Positions 11,255-22,079 of a DNA stretch of 64,000 bases are shown piece after piece (position 1 is the first letter of the stretch; the number at the start of each line of letters is the position of its first letter). The stretch spans positions 124,001 through 188,000 of the forward strand of contig NZ_ANIE01000007.1 of the NCBI RefSeq assembly GCF_000708045.1, written 5' to 3'. The notes below the pieces were generated by a model. That model worked only from the letters and a program-made list of their open reading frames with translations, did no database searches and was not told where the DNA came from. The position numbers and the translations under genes are program-made. This DNA is from Marinobacter nitratireducens (GTDB lineage: Bacteria > Pseudomonadota > Gammaproteobacteria > Pseudomonadales > Oleiphilaceae).

Positions 11255-11401
11255 TGCAAGAACTCGCAGGAAGCAAAACGATATACCGCATTCCTGCTGA
11301 CAGACACCTGGCCTGCCGGAGCCCCAAGGACCTAAGTCCGCTGGCTCCAATCTCCGCCGGAGTATAGAGATGCCGGCAGAACTGGTCAAGGACTGACCAA
11401 A

Positions 11402-11434
11402 AAAAACGGCCTGGGAATTCCAAGCCGTTTTTTA
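11402..11434 (-). terminator. terminator of tRNA-Leu
   Basis: The stem aaaaacggcttgg paired with ccaggccgttttt (one G-U pair) lies directly after the tRNA 3' end and is followed by T residues on the minus strand. Confidence 0.82.
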
Positions 11435-11439
11435 TTATA

Positions 11440-11524
11440 TGGTGCCCGGGGCCGGACTCGAACCGGCACGGCTTTCGCCACTACCCCCTCAAGATAGCGT
11501 GTCTACCAGTTTCACCACCCGGGC
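11440..11524 (-). tRNA. tRNA-Leu(GAG)
   Basis: 85 nt with encoded CCA. The acceptor stem is gcccggg/cccgggc. The D-arm is of class II type, with gaaactggtagacac. The anticodon stem ctatc/ggtag encloses the loop ttGAGgg, giving anticodon GAG (plus-strand 11488-11490). A variable arm is present and the T-loop is ggttcgagtcc. It lies 8 bp downstream of the secG stop and is followed by its own terminator. Confidence 0.95.
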
Positions 11525-11531
11525 ATCATTC

Positions 11532-11915
11532 TTACTCGAGTTCAGGGAGGCCTTGCTCCCCACCCTCGGCTTCAGCTGGCTGAGCCGCATCTTTTTCAGC
11601 AGCCTGCTCGACCGGAGCCGCAACATCGCTGGATTCCTCAACAACCGGAATACCTGCTTCGCCTGCCACTTCCGCGCGCTGCTTTGCAAAAACAGCCAGT
11701 GAAAAACTTGTCACAAAGAACACGATTGCAAGGATAGTCGTTACACGGGTCAGAAAGCTTCCGCTACCCTGGCTACCAAACACAGTCTGGGAAGCGCCAC
11801 CACCAAATGCCGCTCCAGCATCAGCACCCTTACCCTGCTGAATCAGAACCAGACCCACCAGTGCCACCGCGATCACCACGTGCACAACGACTACCAGTGT
11901 TTCCATCCAATCCAT
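11532..11915 (-). CDS. secG: preprotein translocase subunit SecG
   Basis: 127 aa, inner membrane. SecG is the small accessory subunit of the SecYEG protein-export channel. Two hydrophobic segments (about 4-24 and 55-75) flank the conserved loop GKGADAGAAFGGGASQTVFGS. The Ala/Glu/Pro-rich C-terminal tail is common in this family. The order tpiA-secG-tRNA-Leu is that seen in Escherichia and Pseudomonas. A second ATG at codon 4 is also possible. Confidence 0.96.
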   Translation of the reverse strand: MDWMETLVVVVHVVIAVALVGLVLIQQGKGADAGAAFGGGASQTVFGSQGSGSFLTRVTTILAIVFFVTSFSLAVFAKQRAEVAGEAGIPVVEESSDVAAPVEQAAEKDAAQPAEAEGGEQGLPELE

Positions 11916-11939
11916 ATCGACTCTCGCGAACCTTAATCT

Positions 11940-12698
11940 TTAGCTACCTGCCGGCATTGCCCGGCAAATGCTCACAAAATCTTCTGCTATCAGCGATGCT
12001 CCGCCGATCAAGCCGCCATCAATATCCGGCTCGGCAAAAAGAGCGGCTGCATTATCCGCTTTTACGCTACCGCCGTAAAGTACTGAAACGTCTTTTGACG
12101 GCGCACCAATCCCTTCAAGCACCTTACGAATCGATGCGTGCATAGCCTGCGCATCTTCCGACGTCGCTGTTTTACCGGTCCCAATTGCCCATACAGGCTC
12201 GTAGGCAACAACAACACGCTCCCACTGACTGACTTCAACCTTCGCCAGCCCGCGCTCAATCTGCGCAGCGACTACAGCTTCGGCGTCGCCTGCCTCGCGC
12301 TGCTCGAGCGTCTCGCCAACACAAACAATGGCAACCAGACCATCTCCCAGCACTCGCGCCACCTTATCAGCAACCACCTCATCGGTTTCGCCGAAAAGCT
12401 GACGACGCTCGGAATGACCAACCAGTGCGTACCCGCACCCCTGATCAACCGCCATACCTGAGGAAACCTCCCCGGTATAAGCTCCGGCTTGCCAGCCACT
12501 TACATTCTGAACGCCAACGGCCAAGTCACCAGCCGCCTGCGCGACAACATCACTGATGTAAATAGCGGGCGGAATGATAACAACCTCCACGCCATTATCA
12601 AGCGACCCGGCCTCAGACCGGACATAGCCAACCAACTTTTCTGCCAGGTCTTTCGACCCGTTCATTTTCCAGTTTCCGGCTACGATCTTACGGCGCAT
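11940..12698 (-). CDS. tpiA: triosephosphate isomerase
   Basis: 252 aa. It interconverts dihydroxyacetone phosphate and glyceraldehyde 3-phosphate in glycolysis and gluconeogenesis. All catalytic landmarks are present: NWKMNG with the active-site Lys near the N-terminus, GHSERR with the catalytic His, and AYEPVWAIGTGK with the catalytic Glu. The phosphate-binding GGSVKADN and GLIGGASL segments are near the end. It precedes secG by 24 bp and follows glmM. Confidence 0.98.
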   Translation of the reverse strand: MRRKIVAGNWKMNGSKDLAEKLVGYVRSEAGSLDNGVEVVIIPPAIYISDVVAQAAGDLAVGVQNVSGWQAGAYTGEVSSGMAVDQGCGYALVGHSERRQLFGETDEVVADKVARVLGDGLVAIVCVGETLEQREAGDAEAVVAAQIERGLAKVEVSQWERVVVAYEPVWAIGTGKTATSEDAQAMHASIRKVLEGIGAPSKDVSVLYGGSVKADNAAALFAEPDIDGGLIGGASLIAEDFVSICRAMPAGS

Positions 12699-12773
12699 AA
12701 CAGTTCCCGAATGTAAGGGAGGGCGAACTATACAGCACTACCTGCAGACAGACAACCGCCCCCAGACACAAAA

Positions 12774-14117
12774 TCAGCCCACGGACCGCTCAACGACTGC
12801 CGCAAGCTCTTCAGCGATTCGAGCGATGTCAGCAGCGTCTTGCCCTTCTGTCATTACCCGTATCAGAGGCTCGGTTCCGGATGCCCTCAACAGCACGCGC
12901 CCCGCCGCGCCCAGCTCTGCCTCGGCTTTACGAACAGCGGCGACAATATCCTCGCGCCCCAACGGGTCAAAGCGTTCAGCGACACGCACATTGATCATTG
13001 TCTGCGGCAACTTACTCATACCCTGGCGCAACTCGGACAGGGAGCGACCGGACTTGCGCACCGCCAACAAAGCCTGCAACGCCGACACAATACCATCACC
13101 GGTCGACGTGCAGTCGCGGATAACCATGTGTCCGGACCCCTCACCACCCAGAACCCAGTTCTGCGCGAGCAGGCGCTCCATCACATATCGATCACCTACC
13201 TTCGCGCGCTCGAACTCGATGCCGATCTCCTTCAACGCCAGCTCGACCCCGAGGTTGGTCATCAGGGTACCTACAACTCCCCCTTTGAGCCGACCTTCGG
13301 CGTATCGCTGGGAGGCAATTACATACAGCAATTCATCGCCGTCAACTTCAGAGCCATCGCGATCGACCATCAGCACCCGGTCACCATCGCCGTCAAAAGC
13401 GATACCGAGATCCGCGCCCCGATCCATCACCGTCTGGCGCAGCGCACCCAGATGAGTAGAACCGACGTTCAAATTGATGTTCAGACCATCCGGCTCATTC
13501 CCAATCACAGTCACGCTGGCGCCCAGCTCACGAAACACCTTCGGCGCAACGTGATAGGTCGCGCCATGGGCACAATCGAGGACGATGCTCATCCCTTCCA
13601 GGGAAAACTCATTTGGCACGGTGCTCTTGCAGAACTCCACGTATCGGCCCGGCGCGTCGTCAACCCTCGAGGCCTTGCCCAGCTCAGAGGATTCACACAC
13701 CTGAATCGGCTGATCCAGCCAGTACTCTATCTCGGCCTCGAGATCGTCATCCAGCTTGGTGCCATTGGCGGAAAAGAACTTGATGCCGTTGTCATGGTGA
13801 GGATTGTGGGAGGCACTGATCACGATACCCGCAGAGGCTCGGAATGTGCGAGTCAGGTAGGCGATGGCCGGCGTCGGCATTGGCCCCAACAACTTGACGT
13901 CTACACCGGCGGCCGCGAGCCCGGCCTCAAGCGCCGATTCGAACATATACCCGGAAAGACGTGTATCCTTCCCAATCAACACACTATTGCGCTGGCCATC
14001 CCGCTTGAACGCCTGCCCTGCAGCCCACCCCAGGTGAAGCATAAACTCCGGCGTGATTGGAAACTCACCTACGCGGCCACGAATGCCATCCGTGCCAAAA
14101 TACTTTCTCTCGGCCAT
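12774..14117 (-). CDS. glmM: phosphoglucosamine mutase
   Basis: 447 aa. It interconverts glucosamine 6-phosphate and 1-phosphate for UDP-GlcNAc, peptidoglycan and LPS synthesis. The phosphoserine motif is [16 protein letters not shown], the Mg-binding loop is DGDGDR, the sugar loop is GGEGSGH, and the phosphate-binding loop near the C-terminus is [12 protein letters not shown]. Its start overlaps the folP stop by one base, the conserved folP-glmM pairing. Confidence 0.97.
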   Translation of the reverse strand: MAERKYFGTDGIRGRVGEFPITPEFMLHLGWAAGQAFKRDGQRNSVLIGKDTRLSGYMFESALEAGLAAAGVDVKLLGPMPTPAIAYLTRTFRASAGIVISASHNPHHDNGIKFFSANGTKLDDDLEAEIEYWLDQPIQVCESSELGKASRVDDAPGRYVEFCKSTVPNEFSLEGMSIVLDCAHGATYHVAPKVFRELGASVTVIGNEPDGLNINLNVGSTHLGALRQTVMDRGADLGIAFDGDGDRVLMVDRDGSEVDGDELLYVIASQRYAEGRLKGGVVGTLMTNLGVELALKEIGIEFERAKVGDRYVMERLLAQNWVLGGEGSGHMVIRDCTSTGDGIVSALQALLAVRKSGRSLSELRQGMSKLPQTMINVRVAERFDPLGREDIVAAVRKAEAELGAAGRVLLRASGTEPLIRVMTEGQDAADIARIAEELAAVVERSVG

Positions 14118-14941
14118 TAACCCGACTCCCTCATCGCCGCCACTACCTTGACGGCATCCACTGTTTCCCGAACATCATGCACCCTCAGGATGCTGGTCCC
14201 TTTCATTGCCGATATTGTGGCGGCCGCCAGACTCGCCGGCAAACGCTGATCGACTTCCCTGCCGGTTATGGCTCCAAGCATCGACTTCCTGGAGATCCCT
14301 ACTAACAGCGGATGCCCCAGAATATGCATCTGATCCAACGCGGACAGCAACTGCAAATTATGCTCCACGGTCTTACCAAATCCGAAGCCCGGGTCCAGAA
14401 CAACGTTATCCGTACGAACGCCAGCAGCTTCAGCTACCCTCACCCGCTCGGTCAGAAATGCACTGACCTCTCGAAGGACATTTCGGTAAGCCGGGCGATC
14501 CTGCATGGTGTCCGGCTCACCCTGGATATGCATCAGACAGACTGGAATTTCTGCACGCGCGGCGGCCTCCGGCGCCCCCGGGCGCTGCAAAGCACGCACA
14601 TCATTGATCAAACCTGCGCCCAGCCGGGCCGTTTCAGTCATCACTTCCGGCGAACTGGTATCGACAGAAACCACAACATCCAGGTCGCGAGTGATCGCCT
14701 CGACAACTGGACAGACCCGATCCAACTCCTCCTGAAGCGACACCGGCTCGGCACCTGGTCGGGTTGATTCACCACCAACATCGATAAACGCCGCACCCTC
14801 GGCAGCCATGGCTGAGGCACGAGCCAACGCACTATCCGGGCAATTAAACTTGCCACCATCGGAAAAGGAATCAGGCGTTACATTCAGAATGCCCATTACG
14901 TGACAGCGGGACATATCCAGCACCCGCCCGGCAAAATTCAT
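14117..14941 (-). CDS. folP: dihydropteroate synthase
   Basis: It condenses p-aminobenzoate with dihydropterin pyrophosphate in folate synthesis and is the sulfonamide target. [15 protein letters not shown] and GGESTRPGA are the two family signatures. I prefer the ATG at 14941 (274 aa) because GGAAGG lies 8 nt upstream; earlier in-frame starts at 14947 and 14974 are badly spaced. It follows ftsH, from which it is separated by a terminator. Confidence 0.96.
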   Translation of the reverse strand: MNFAGRVLDMSRCHVMGILNVTPDSFSDGGKFNCPDSALARASAMAAEGAAFIDVGGESTRPGAEPVSLQEELDRVCPVVEAITRDLDVVVSVDTSSPEVMTETARLGAGLINDVRALQRPGAPEAAARAEIPVCLMHIQGEPDTMQDRPAYRNVLREVSAFLTERVRVAEAAGVRTDNVVLDPGFGFGKTVEHNLQLLSALDQMHILGHPLLVGISRKSMLGAITGREVDQRLPASLAAATISAMKGTSILRVHDVRETVDAVKVVAAMRESG

Positions 14942-14974
14942 TTCCATAACCTTCCCGCACAGCAACAAAAACAA

Positions 14975-14999
14975 ACGCCGCCCGGAGTCCGGGCGGCGT
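14975..14999 (-). terminator. terminator downstream of ftsH
   Basis: An 11-bp perfect stem (14975-14985 with 14989-14999) and a 3-nt loop, followed on the minus strand by a T-rich tract. It would separate ftsH from folP transcription or attenuate read-through. Confidence 0.75.
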
Positions 15000-15031
15000 C
15001 GTGATCACCTCATTTTAAAGGCAGCAGAGAC

Positions 15032-16975
15032 TCAGTGCTCTCCGGCCGGACGACCGACACCCGGCTGACGACCGTCGTCCGCCCCCTTGGACTCAGGAGC
15101 AGCGTCCGCGTCATCGGCCTTCACTCCGCCAGTCGGGCCGTTATCCCCCCAACCTTTTGGCGGACGGGGCACCTTGCCTTCCATGATGTCATCAATCTGG
15201 AAGCGGTCGATTGTCTCGTACTTCATCAGGGCATCAGCCATCAGGTCCAGCTTGTCCCGATTATCAACCAGGATCTGCTTGGCCTTTTCGTAGCAGGTAT
15301 CAATGATATTACGAACCTCTTCATCGATACGCTGCGCCGTTTCAGGCGAATAGACCGTCTGAGCCTGACCTGCGGAGCGACCCAGGAACGGCTCGTCTGA
15401 GTCTGTATCGTACTGCAACGGTCCCAGCTTTTCCGACAACCCCCAACGAGTCACCATGTTTCGGGCCAAACTCGTAGCACGCTCGATATCGTTCGAAGCG
15501 CCCGTCGTCACTCCTTCGAACCCAAGAGTCAGTTCCTCAGCAATGCGCCCGCCGAACAGGCTGCAGATGGAGCTGTCCAGATAACGCTTACTGTGGCTGT
15601 ACTTGTCCTCTTCCGGCAGGAACATGGTTACACCCAGTGCCCGACCGCGGGGAATGATACTGACTTTGTACACCGGATCATGCTCCGGCATCAGACGACC
15701 AACAATGGCATGCCCGGATTCATGGTAAGCCGTGTTGAGCTTTTCTTTTTCGCTCATCACCATAGACTTGCGCTCAGCGCCCATCATGATCTTGTCTTTG
15801 GCGAGCTCAAACTCTTCCATGGATACCAGACGCTGATTGCGGCGCGCTGCGAACAGAGCAGCCTCATTAACCAGGTTGGCCAGATCTGCGCCTGAGAAGC
15901 CAGGGGTACCACGGGCGATCAGCGCGGGCTCCACGCCATCCGCCAGGGGTACCTTCTTCATGTGCACCTTGAGGATCTGCTCACGGCCAATGATGTCCGG
16001 CAGACCGACAACAACCTGACGGTCGAAACGGCCCGGGCGAAGCAATGCCGGGTCGAGAACGTCCGGACGGTTGGTGGCAGCGATAACGATAACGCCTTCA
16101 TTGCCTTCAAAACCGTCCATTTCCACCAGCAGCTGGTTCAGGGTCTGCTCACGCTCGTCGTGACCACCGCCCATGCCAGCGCCACGATGGCGACCTACGG
16201 CATCAATCTCGTCAATAAAGATAATACACGGGCTCTGCTTCTTCGCCTGCTCGAACATATCGCGAACCCGGGAGGCACCCACGCCCACGAACATCTCGAC
16301 GAAATCGGAACCCGAGATGGAGAAGAAAGGCACTTTCGCCTCGCCCGCAATCGCTTTCGCGAGCAGGGTCTTACCAGTACCTGGCTGACCAACCATCAGA
16401 ACGCCCTTGGGAATGCTGCCACCCAAACGCTGGAATTTGCTTGGATCGCGCAGGAAGTCCACGAGCTCCTTCACATCTTCCTTGGCCTCATCGACACCCG
16501 CCACGTCGGCGAAGGTTGTCTTGATCTGATCCTCACTCATCAGGCGCGCTTTACTCTTGCCAAACGACATGGGGCCTTTGCCACCACCGCCGCCCTGCAT
16601 CTGGCGCATGAAGAAAACAAACAACGCAATGATGATCAGGATGGGAAACGCCGCGACCAGAAGCTGGGTCCACAGGCTCTGGCGCTCAGGCTCTTTACCG
16701 ATCACTTCAACGTTGTTTGCCAGCAGATCGTCCATCAGCTTGTTGTCCGCCACCTGTGGGCGAATGGTCTGAAACTGGGAGCCATCGCCACGGGTGCCCT
16801 GGATTTCCAGGCCGTCGATGGTTACCCGGTTGACCTGGCCCTGCTGGACCATCTCAACAAACTGGGAATAATTGACTTGTTGCCCGCTGGTGGTGGGAGA
16901 AAAGTTCTGAAATACCATCAGCAGCACGGCGGCTATGATTAGCCAGAGAACCAGATTTTTTGCCATATCGTTCAA
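15032..16975 (-). CDS. ftsH: ATP-dependent zinc metalloprotease FtsH
   Basis: 647 aa. This inner-membrane AAA+ protease degrades damaged membrane proteins, sigma32 and LpxC in relatives. Two transmembrane segments lie at about 7-24 and 105-123. The Walker A motif GQPGTGKT is at 196-203, Walker B is FIDEID, and the SRH region contains DRQV. The zinc site HESGH is at 418-422. The C-terminus is acidic and low-complexity. The order rlmE-ftsH-folP-glmM is conserved in gammaproteobacteria. Confidence 0.98.
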   Translation of the reverse strand: MNDMAKNLVLWLIIAAVLLMVFQNFSPTTSGQQVNYSQFVEMVQQGQVNRVTIDGLEIQGTRGDGSQFQTIRPQVADNKLMDDLLANNVEVIGKEPERQSLWTQLLVAAFPILIIIALFVFFMRQMQGGGGGKGPMSFGKSKARLMSEDQIKTTFADVAGVDEAKEDVKELVDFLRDPSKFQRLGGSIPKGVLMVGQPGTGKTLLAKAIAGEAKVPFFSISGSDFVEMFVGVGASRVRDMFEQAKKQSPCIIFIDEIDAVGRHRGAGMGGGHDEREQTLNQLLVEMDGFEGNEGVIVIAATNRPDVLDPALLRPGRFDRQVVVGLPDIIGREQILKVHMKKVPLADGVEPALIARGTPGFSGADLANLVNEAALFAARRNQRLVSMEEFELAKDKIMMGAERKSMVMSEKEKLNTAYHESGHAIVGRLMPEHDPVYKVSIIPRGRALGVTMFLPEEDKYSHSKRYLDSSICSLFGGRIAEELTLGFEGVTTGASNDIERATSLARNMVTRWGLSEKLGPLQYDTDSDEPFLGRSAGQAQTVYSPETAQRIDEEVRNIIDTCYEKAKQILVDNRDKLDLMADALMKYETIDRFQIDDIMEGKVPRPPKGWGDNGPTGGVKADDADAAPESKGADDGRQPGVGRPAGEH

Positions 16976-17101
16976 GGATCGTCACCTGTGAATTGAAGGG
17001 TGGCCCATGCAGGCCCAACCCCTTTTTGACACCTTACACCAATTGTACGCCTGTCCACCAGAAACGGCCCATCCGTATCGGCCACAGGCCGGCTGAACTC
17101 C

Positions 17102-17728
17102 TCAGCCCTTAAACCCCTTGCAAACCTGATAGATTTCCCGGGACCGGGCCCTGGAAGAATCCGGCTTGCGACTGACCACGGAACTGAAACTTCCCCGCAT
17201 GTCTGCCAGCAGTGCATCAAAGCCCTCGCCCTGGAAAACCTTGGCAACGAAGGTGCCACCGGGCCGCAATACTCGTTGCGCCATATCAAGGGCGAGCTCG
17301 ACCAGCCCCATCGCTTTTGGAATATCTACGGCAGCCATACCACTCATATTGGGCGCCATATCCGAAATTACAACGTCTGCCCGGCGATCACCCAATAATT
17401 CCAGCAATTCCTCGAACACGTCGTCCTCGGTGAAATCGCCCTGAACAAAGTCCACACCTGCGATCGGATTCATCGGCAAGATGTCACTGGCGATCACCAC
17501 GCCGGAATCACCGACACGCTCAACAGCAACCTGAGACCATCCGCCTGGAGCGGCGCCAAGATCCACGACAAGCTGCCCCTGACGGAATAGCTTGTCTTTC
17601 TTATCAAGCTCCACGAGCTTGTAACTGGCGCGGGAACGGTAGCCATCTTCCTGGGACTTTTTGACCCAGACGTCATCAAAATGTTCCTTGAGCCAGCGAT
17701 CACTGGACTTCGAGCGGGCCAAATTCAA
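17102..17728 (-). CDS. rlmE: 23S rRNA (uridine(2552)-2'-O)-methyltransferase
   Basis: 208 aa, formerly FtsJ/RrmJ, a heat-shock protein that methylates U2552 in the ribosomal A-loop using SAM. The SAM loop DLGAAPGGW is at 56-64, and the K-D-K-E catalytic set is visible as Lys37 in SRASYKLVE, Asp in SDMAPNMSG, Lys in FVAKVFQG and a C-terminal Glu in [10 protein letters not shown]. It precedes ftsH and is divergent from yhbY. Confidence 0.96.
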   Translation of the reverse strand: MNLARSKSSDRWLKEHFDDVWVKKSQEDGYRSRASYKLVELDKKDKLFRQGQLVVDLGAAPGGWSQVAVERVGDSGVVIASDILPMNPIAGVDFVQGDFTEDDVFEELLELLGDRRADVVISDMAPNMSGMAAVDIPKAMGLVELALDMAQRVLRPGGTFVAKVFQGEGFDALLADMRGSFSSVVSRKPDSSRARSREIYQVCKGFKG

Positions 17729-17887
17729 CCTCCATCAATCGTTGTCAGAACAACCTTTATCCGCACCGATAAGTGTTAACGGCGATTTTTAGCGGGCGCT
17801 GATCTGTTACACTTCGCCGATTATACGTTTATGGCAGCGAAACCTCCGCTGACCTTTTGTTAATTGCACCTATTAAGAGATTACATC

Positions 17888-18199
17888 ATGAGCGTTTCAC
17901 CGGAACAGCGCCGGGAATACCGTGCCATTGCCCACAACCTGAAACCCGTCATCATTGTTGGCGACAAAGGTCTGTCCGAAGGGCTCCAGGAAGAATTGGA
18001 GCGGGCGCTCAACGACCACGAGCTTATCAAGATCAAAATCGCCAGCACGGACCGCGAGGCTCGCCAGGAAGCCATCGCAGAACTCTGCCAAAGCTCCGGC
18101 GCCGAACTGATCCAGACCATTGGCAAAATTGCCGTTATCCTACGCCGAGCCAAGAAGCCCAATCCGAAGCTATCCAACCTGCTTCGCCACAAGCGCTGA
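17888..18199 (+). CDS. yhbY: CRS1/YhbY-domain RNA-binding protein
   Basis: 103 aa from the ATG at 17888; an in-frame start at 17864 gives eight extra residues unlike the family. The CRM domain covers the whole protein, with the conserved ALKPVI-like segment HNLKPVIIVGDKGLSEG and IGKIAVILRR. The family binds pre-50S particles. It is divergent from rlmE, the usual arrangement, and ends just before a shared terminator with greA. Confidence 0.93.
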   Translation: MSVSPEQRREYRAIAHNLKPVIIVGDKGLSEGLQEELERALNDHELIKIKIASTDREARQEAIAELCQSSGAELIQTIGKIAVILRRAKKPNPKLSNLLRHKR

Positions 18200-18244
18200 A
18201 CAAGCGAGCGCCAAATCGCAATAACTGTTTTTTCAGGCTCAAAC

Positions 18245-18280
18245 AAAAAAGCCGGCTGCGAATCCCCAGCCGGCTTTTTT
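18245..18280. terminator. bidirectional terminator between yhbY and greA
   Basis: The 14-bp stem aaaaaagccggctg/cagccggctttttt with an 8-nt loop serves the two convergent genes. Confidence 0.92.
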
Positions 18281-18295
18281 ATGGTTGCACCAAAA

Positions 18296-18775
18296 TCAGA
18301 TGTACTCGACTTCTCCAATTTCGTACTCGACGGTGCCTGAAGGAATGCGGATGGCTACCACATCGCCTTCATTCTTGCCGACGAGGGCGCGCGCGATCGG
18401 AGACGAGATGGAGATCTTTCCGGCTTTAATATCAGCCTCATCTTCGCCAACGATCTGATATTTGACCTCTTCGTCGGTTTCCATGTTGATCAGGTGCACC
18501 GTGGTACCGAAAATCACCTTCCCGGTGTTCTCTATGGTCGTCACGTCAATCACCTGGGCTGCGGAGAGCTTGCCCTCGATTTCCTGAATGCGCCCTTCAA
18601 TGAAACCCTGTTGTTCACGGGCCGCATGATATTCCGCATTCTCCTTCAGATCGCCGTGCTCGCGAGCTTCGGCAATAGCCGCGATCACCTTGGGGCGATC
18701 GTCGGACTTCAGTTTCTGAAGCTCCTCGCGCAGACGGGCTTCGCCCACCTTGGTCATGGGTACTCTTTCAGACAT
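18296..18775 (-). CDS. greA: transcription elongation factor GreA
   Basis: 159 aa from the ATG at 18775; the longer frame to 18862 would run into carB and is unlike the family. GreA enters the RNAP secondary channel and stimulates cleavage of backtracked RNA. The N-terminal coiled coil contains [20 protein letters not shown], with the acidic tip, and the C-terminal FKBP-like domain contains [20 protein letters not shown]. It starts 4 bp after the carB stop, with an AGGAAAATAAGG Shine-Dalgarno inside carB, so it is co-transcribed with carAB. Confidence 0.97.
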   Translation of the reverse strand: MSERVPMTKVGEARLREELQKLKSDDRPKVIAAIAEAREHGDLKENAEYHAAREQQGFIEGRIQEIEGKLSAAQVIDVTTIENTGKVIFGTTVHLINMETDEEVKYQIVGEDEADIKAGKISISSPIARALVGKNEGDVVAIRIPSGTVEYEIGEVEYI

Positions 18776-18779
18776 AGCC

Positions 18780-21700
18780 TTATTTTCCTGCGTGAAGATC
18801 CTGGAGACGACGTACCGTGCGTTCCGGGCCGAACTTGATCGCCCGACAGAACGCCTCGCCACCTGCCAGAGTCGTTGTGTATGTTACCTTGGTCTGCAGC
18901 GCGGACTGTCGGATCTGCGCCGAATCCGAAATGGCCTTGCGACCTTCAGTGGTGTTGATAATTAACTGAACCTTGCCATTTTTAATGGCATCCACGATGT
19001 GCGGCCGACCTTCCCGAACCTTGTTCACCCGCTCCACGTCGATACCGGCCTCGGCCAACGCCTTGGCAGTACCGGTGGTAGCTACAATCTTGAAGCCGGC
19101 TTCCACCAGATCCCGGGCAACACTGGCAGCGCCCGGCTTGTCGACATCACGTACAGACATAAAGGCCGTACCCTTGGCCGGCAAACGCTCGCCAGAAGCC
19201 AGTGACGCCTTGGCAAAAGCCTCATCGAAGCTGTCACCCAGCCCCATCACCTCACCGGTGGACTTCATTTCCGGCCCCAGAATCGGGTCAACGGCCGGGA
19301 ACTTGTTGAACGGGAATACAGACTCCTTCACGGCGTAGTACTCCGGCACGATTTCCTGGGTAAAGCCCAACTCCGCCAGGGTCTTGCCGGACATGACCCG
19401 GGCCGCAACAGCCGCCAGGGACTCGCCCACAGCCTTGGACACAAACGGTACCGTACGGGACGCACGTGGATTGACTTCGATGACGTAGATTTCGCCGTCC
19501 TGCCAGGCCAGCTGAACGTTCATCAGACCAACAACCTCGAGCTCGATCGCCATCTTGCGCACCGCTTCACGCATCTCGTCCTGCACGTCCTTCGGCAGGC
19601 TGTATGGCGGCAGCGAACACGCGGAGTCACCGGAGTGCACACCGGCCTGCTCAATATGCTGCATGATGCCACCGATCACCACATCCGTGCCGTCACAGAT
19701 AGCATCGATGTCGACCTCAATGGCGGCATTCAGGAAGTGATCCAGCAGAACCGGGCTGTCGTTGGAGACCAGAACCGCGCTGCGCATGTAACGCACCAGC
19801 TCGGTTTCATCGTAAACGATCTCCATGGCACGACCGCCAAGCACGTAGGACGGGCGAACGACCAGCGGATAACCGATTTCACGAGCCGCCAGGATACCTT
19901 CTTCGTGGCTGCGAACCGTCGCGTTTTCCGGCTGCTTCAGACCCAGACGCTGAATCATCTGCTGGAAGCGCTCGCGATCTTCCGCACGGTCAATGGCATC
20001 CGGACTGGTACCGATGATCGGCACACCGGCCGCTTCCAGGCCTCGCGCGAGTTTCAGCGGTGTCTGGCCACCGTACTGCACAATCACACCCTTCGGTTTT
20101 TCAAGCTCGACGATCTCAAGAACGTCTTCCAGGGTGATGGGCTCGAAATACAACCGGTCGGAGGTGTCATAGTCGGTGGACACCGTCTCCGGGTTGCAGT
20201 TGATCATGATGGTTTCGTAGCCATCCTCACGCATGGCCAGAGCCGCGTGCACACAGCAGTAATCGAACTCGATACCCTGGCCGATCCGGTTCGGGCCACC
20301 GCCAATGACGACGATCTTTTCACGATCGCTAACGTCCGATTCGCACTCTTCCTCATAGGTGGAGTACATGTACGCGGTGTCGGATGCGAACTCGGCCGCA
20401 CAGGTATCAACCCGCTTGTAGACCGGTCGAATATCCAGCTCATGGCGCAGTTTACGCAGGCTGACTTCGGAGATACCCAGCAGCTTGGCCAGACGGGCAT
20501 CGGAGAAACCTTTGCGCTTCAGACGGAACAGGGTCGCCTGATCGATATCCGCTTTACCGGCACTCTTCAGCGCCTGCTCTTCGCGGATAATGTCTTCAAT
20601 CTGCACCAGGTACCAAGGATCGATCTTGGTGTGCTGGAACACATCGTCAACGGTCAGGCCGGAACGGAAGGCATCGCCGAGGTACCAGATGCGATCGGCG
20701 CCCGGAACATTCATTTCCTGGATCAGGGTTTCCTGCGAATTCTCGGATTCGAGCTCTTCCAGCTTTTCATCAAACCCTTCCGACCCGACTTCCAGACCAC
20801 GGAGCGCCTTCTGCAGGGATTCCTGGAAGGTCCGCCCGATCGCCATGACCTCACCCACCGACTTCATCTGGGTCGTCAGGCGGGCATCAGCCTGCGGGAA
20901 TTTCTCAAAAGTGAACCGGGGAATCTTGGTAACGACATAGTCGATGCTGGGCTCGAACGAGGCCGGAGTTATGCCGCCGGTAATATCATTGCTCAGTTCG
21001 TCCAGGGTGTAGCCCACGGCCAGCTTGGCGGCCACCTTGGCAATCGGGAAGCCGGTCGCTTTGGACGCCAGGGCCGAGGAGCGGGACACCCGCGGGTTCA
21101 TCTCAATGACCACCATACGGCCGGTCTCCGGGTTGATCCCGAACTGCACGTTGGAACCACCAGTTTCCACACCAATCTCACGCAGCACCGCCAGCGAGGC
21201 GTTCCGCATGATCTGATATTCCTTGTCCGTCAGCGTCTGGGCCGGCGCAACAGTAATGGAATCGCCGGTATGCACGCCCATCGGATCGAAGTTTTCGATG
21301 GCACAGACAATGATGCAGTTGTCCGCTTTGTCGCGAACCACTTCCATCTCATACTCTTTCCAGCCAATCAGGGACTCGTCGATCAGCAGCTCGTTGGTCG
21401 GAGACAGGTCCAGACCACGCTGACAGATCTCTTCGAACTCATCCTTGTTGTAGGCGATACCACCGCCAGAGCCACCCATGGTGAAGGACGGGCGAATGAT
21501 GCACGGGAAGCCGATGTCTTCGGAAATGGTCCAGGCTTCCGCCATGGTATGGGCAATGGAGGCACGCGGGCATTCGAGGCCGATTTTCTTCATGGCCTTA
21601 TCGAAGCGATCCCGGTCTTCCGCCTTGTCGATGGTATCGGCATTGGCACCGATCATCTCAACGCCGTGCTTTTCCAGAACGCCATGTTTTTCCAGATCAA

Positions 21701-21998
21701 GGGCACAGTTCAGCGCCGTCTGGCCGCCCATGGTGGGCAACAGAGCGTCTGGCTGCTCTTTCTCGATGATCTTTTCGACCGTTTTCCAGGTAATCGGCTC
21801 GATGTAGGTGGCATCGGCCATCGCCGGATCGGTCATGATGGTCGCCGGGTTCGAGTTAACCAAGATAACCCGGTAACCTTCCTCGCGAAGCGCCTTACAG
21901 GCCTGGGCTCCGGAGTAATCGAATTCGCACGCCTGCCCGATCACAATAGGGCCGGCCCCCAGGATCAGGATGCTTTTGATGTCTGTACGTTTTGGCAT
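18780..21998 (-). CDS. carB: carbamoyl-phosphate synthase large subunit
   Basis: 1072 aa, full length. It makes carbamoyl phosphate from bicarbonate, two ATP and ammonia delivered by CarA, feeding arginine and pyrimidine synthesis. Two tandem ATP-grasp halves begin with [20 protein letters not shown] and [19 protein letters not shown], followed by an oligomerisation segment and the C-terminal MGS-like allosteric domain (about 935-1072). It follows carA by 81 bp. Confidence 0.98.
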   Translation of the reverse strand: MPKRTDIKSILILGAGPIVIGQACEFDYSGAQACKALREEGYRVILVNSNPATIMTDPAMADATYIEPITWKTVEKIIEKEQPDALLPTMGGQTALNCALDLEKHGVLEKHGVEMIGANADTIDKAEDRDRFDKAMKKIGLECPRASIAHTMAEAWTISEDIGFPCIIRPSFTMGGSGGGIAYNKDEFEEICQRGLDLSPTNELLIDESLIGWKEYEMEVVRDKADNCIIVCAIENFDPMGVHTGDSITVAPAQTLTDKEYQIMRNASLAVLREIGVETGGSNVQFGINPETGRMVVIEMNPRVSRSSALASKATGFPIAKVAAKLAVGYTLDELSNDITGGITPASFEPSIDYVVTKIPRFTFEKFPQADARLTTQMKSVGEVMAIGRTFQESLQKALRGLEVGSEGFDEKLEELESENSQETLIQEMNVPGADRIWYLGDAFRSGLTVDDVFQHTKIDPWYLVQIEDIIREEQALKSAGKADIDQATLFRLKRKGFSDARLAKLLGISEVSLRKLRHELDIRPVYKRVDTCAAEFASDTAYMYSTYEEECESDVSDREKIVVIGGGPNRIGQGIEFDYCCVHAALAMREDGYETIMINCNPETVSTDYDTSDRLYFEPITLEDVLEIVELEKPKGVIVQYGGQTPLKLARGLEAAGVPIIGTSPDAIDRAEDRERFQQMIQRLGLKQPENATVRSHEEGILAAREIGYPLVVRPSYVLGGRAMEIVYDETELVRYMRSAVLVSNDSPVLLDHFLNAAIEVDIDAICDGTDVVIGGIMQHIEQAGVHSGDSACSLPPYSLPKDVQDEMREAVRKMAIELEVVGLMNVQLAWQDGEIYVIEVNPRASRTVPFVSKAVGESLAAVAARVMSGKTLAELGFTQEIVPEYYAVKESVFPFNKFPAVDPILGPEMKSTGEVMGLGDSFDEAFAKASLASGERLPAKGTAFMSVRDVDKPGAASVARDLVEAGFKIVATTGTAKALAEAGIDVERVNKVREGRPHIVDAIKNGKVQLIINTTEGRKAISDSAQIRQSALQTKVTYTTTLAGGEAFCRAIKFGPERTVRRLQDLHAGK

Positions 21999-22079
21999 GT
22001 CTTGATAAACCTGTCAGCAACTTTTGAATTCTTGCAGCGCAAAACGCGGCGCGTATGAGCTATCCACGGCGAACTGCCC

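Larger units (their letters stand above)
11121..11439 (-). promoter_or_regulatory. leader of the rimP operon with strong sigma70 promoter, two RNA hairpins and two terminators
   Basis: On the minus strand TTGACC (11389-11384) and TATACT (11366-11361) are separated by exactly 17 bp, a near-consensus sigma70 promoter. The transcript would contain a ggagcc/ggctcc stem with an inner ggac/gtcc, then gcaggaa/ttcctgc, then a terminator (11227-11254) and a second terminator (11162-11190) before rimP at 11120. This gives either a small independent RNA of about 130 nt or an attenuated leader. No coding sequence is supported. Confidence 0.6.

Noticed and set aside
11227-11389. 4.5S SRP RNA or a missed tRNA in the rimP leader
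   Set aside because: The conserved SRP loop and a T-loop/acceptor pairing are absent; only a generic leader or sRNA can be supported.
19635-22058. 807-codon open frame on the + strand opposite carB
   Set aside because: It is antisense to a complete, motif-bearing carB. Frames like this arise from GC-rich codon bias; the same applies to the long frames opposite pnp, infB, glmM and the TPR genes.
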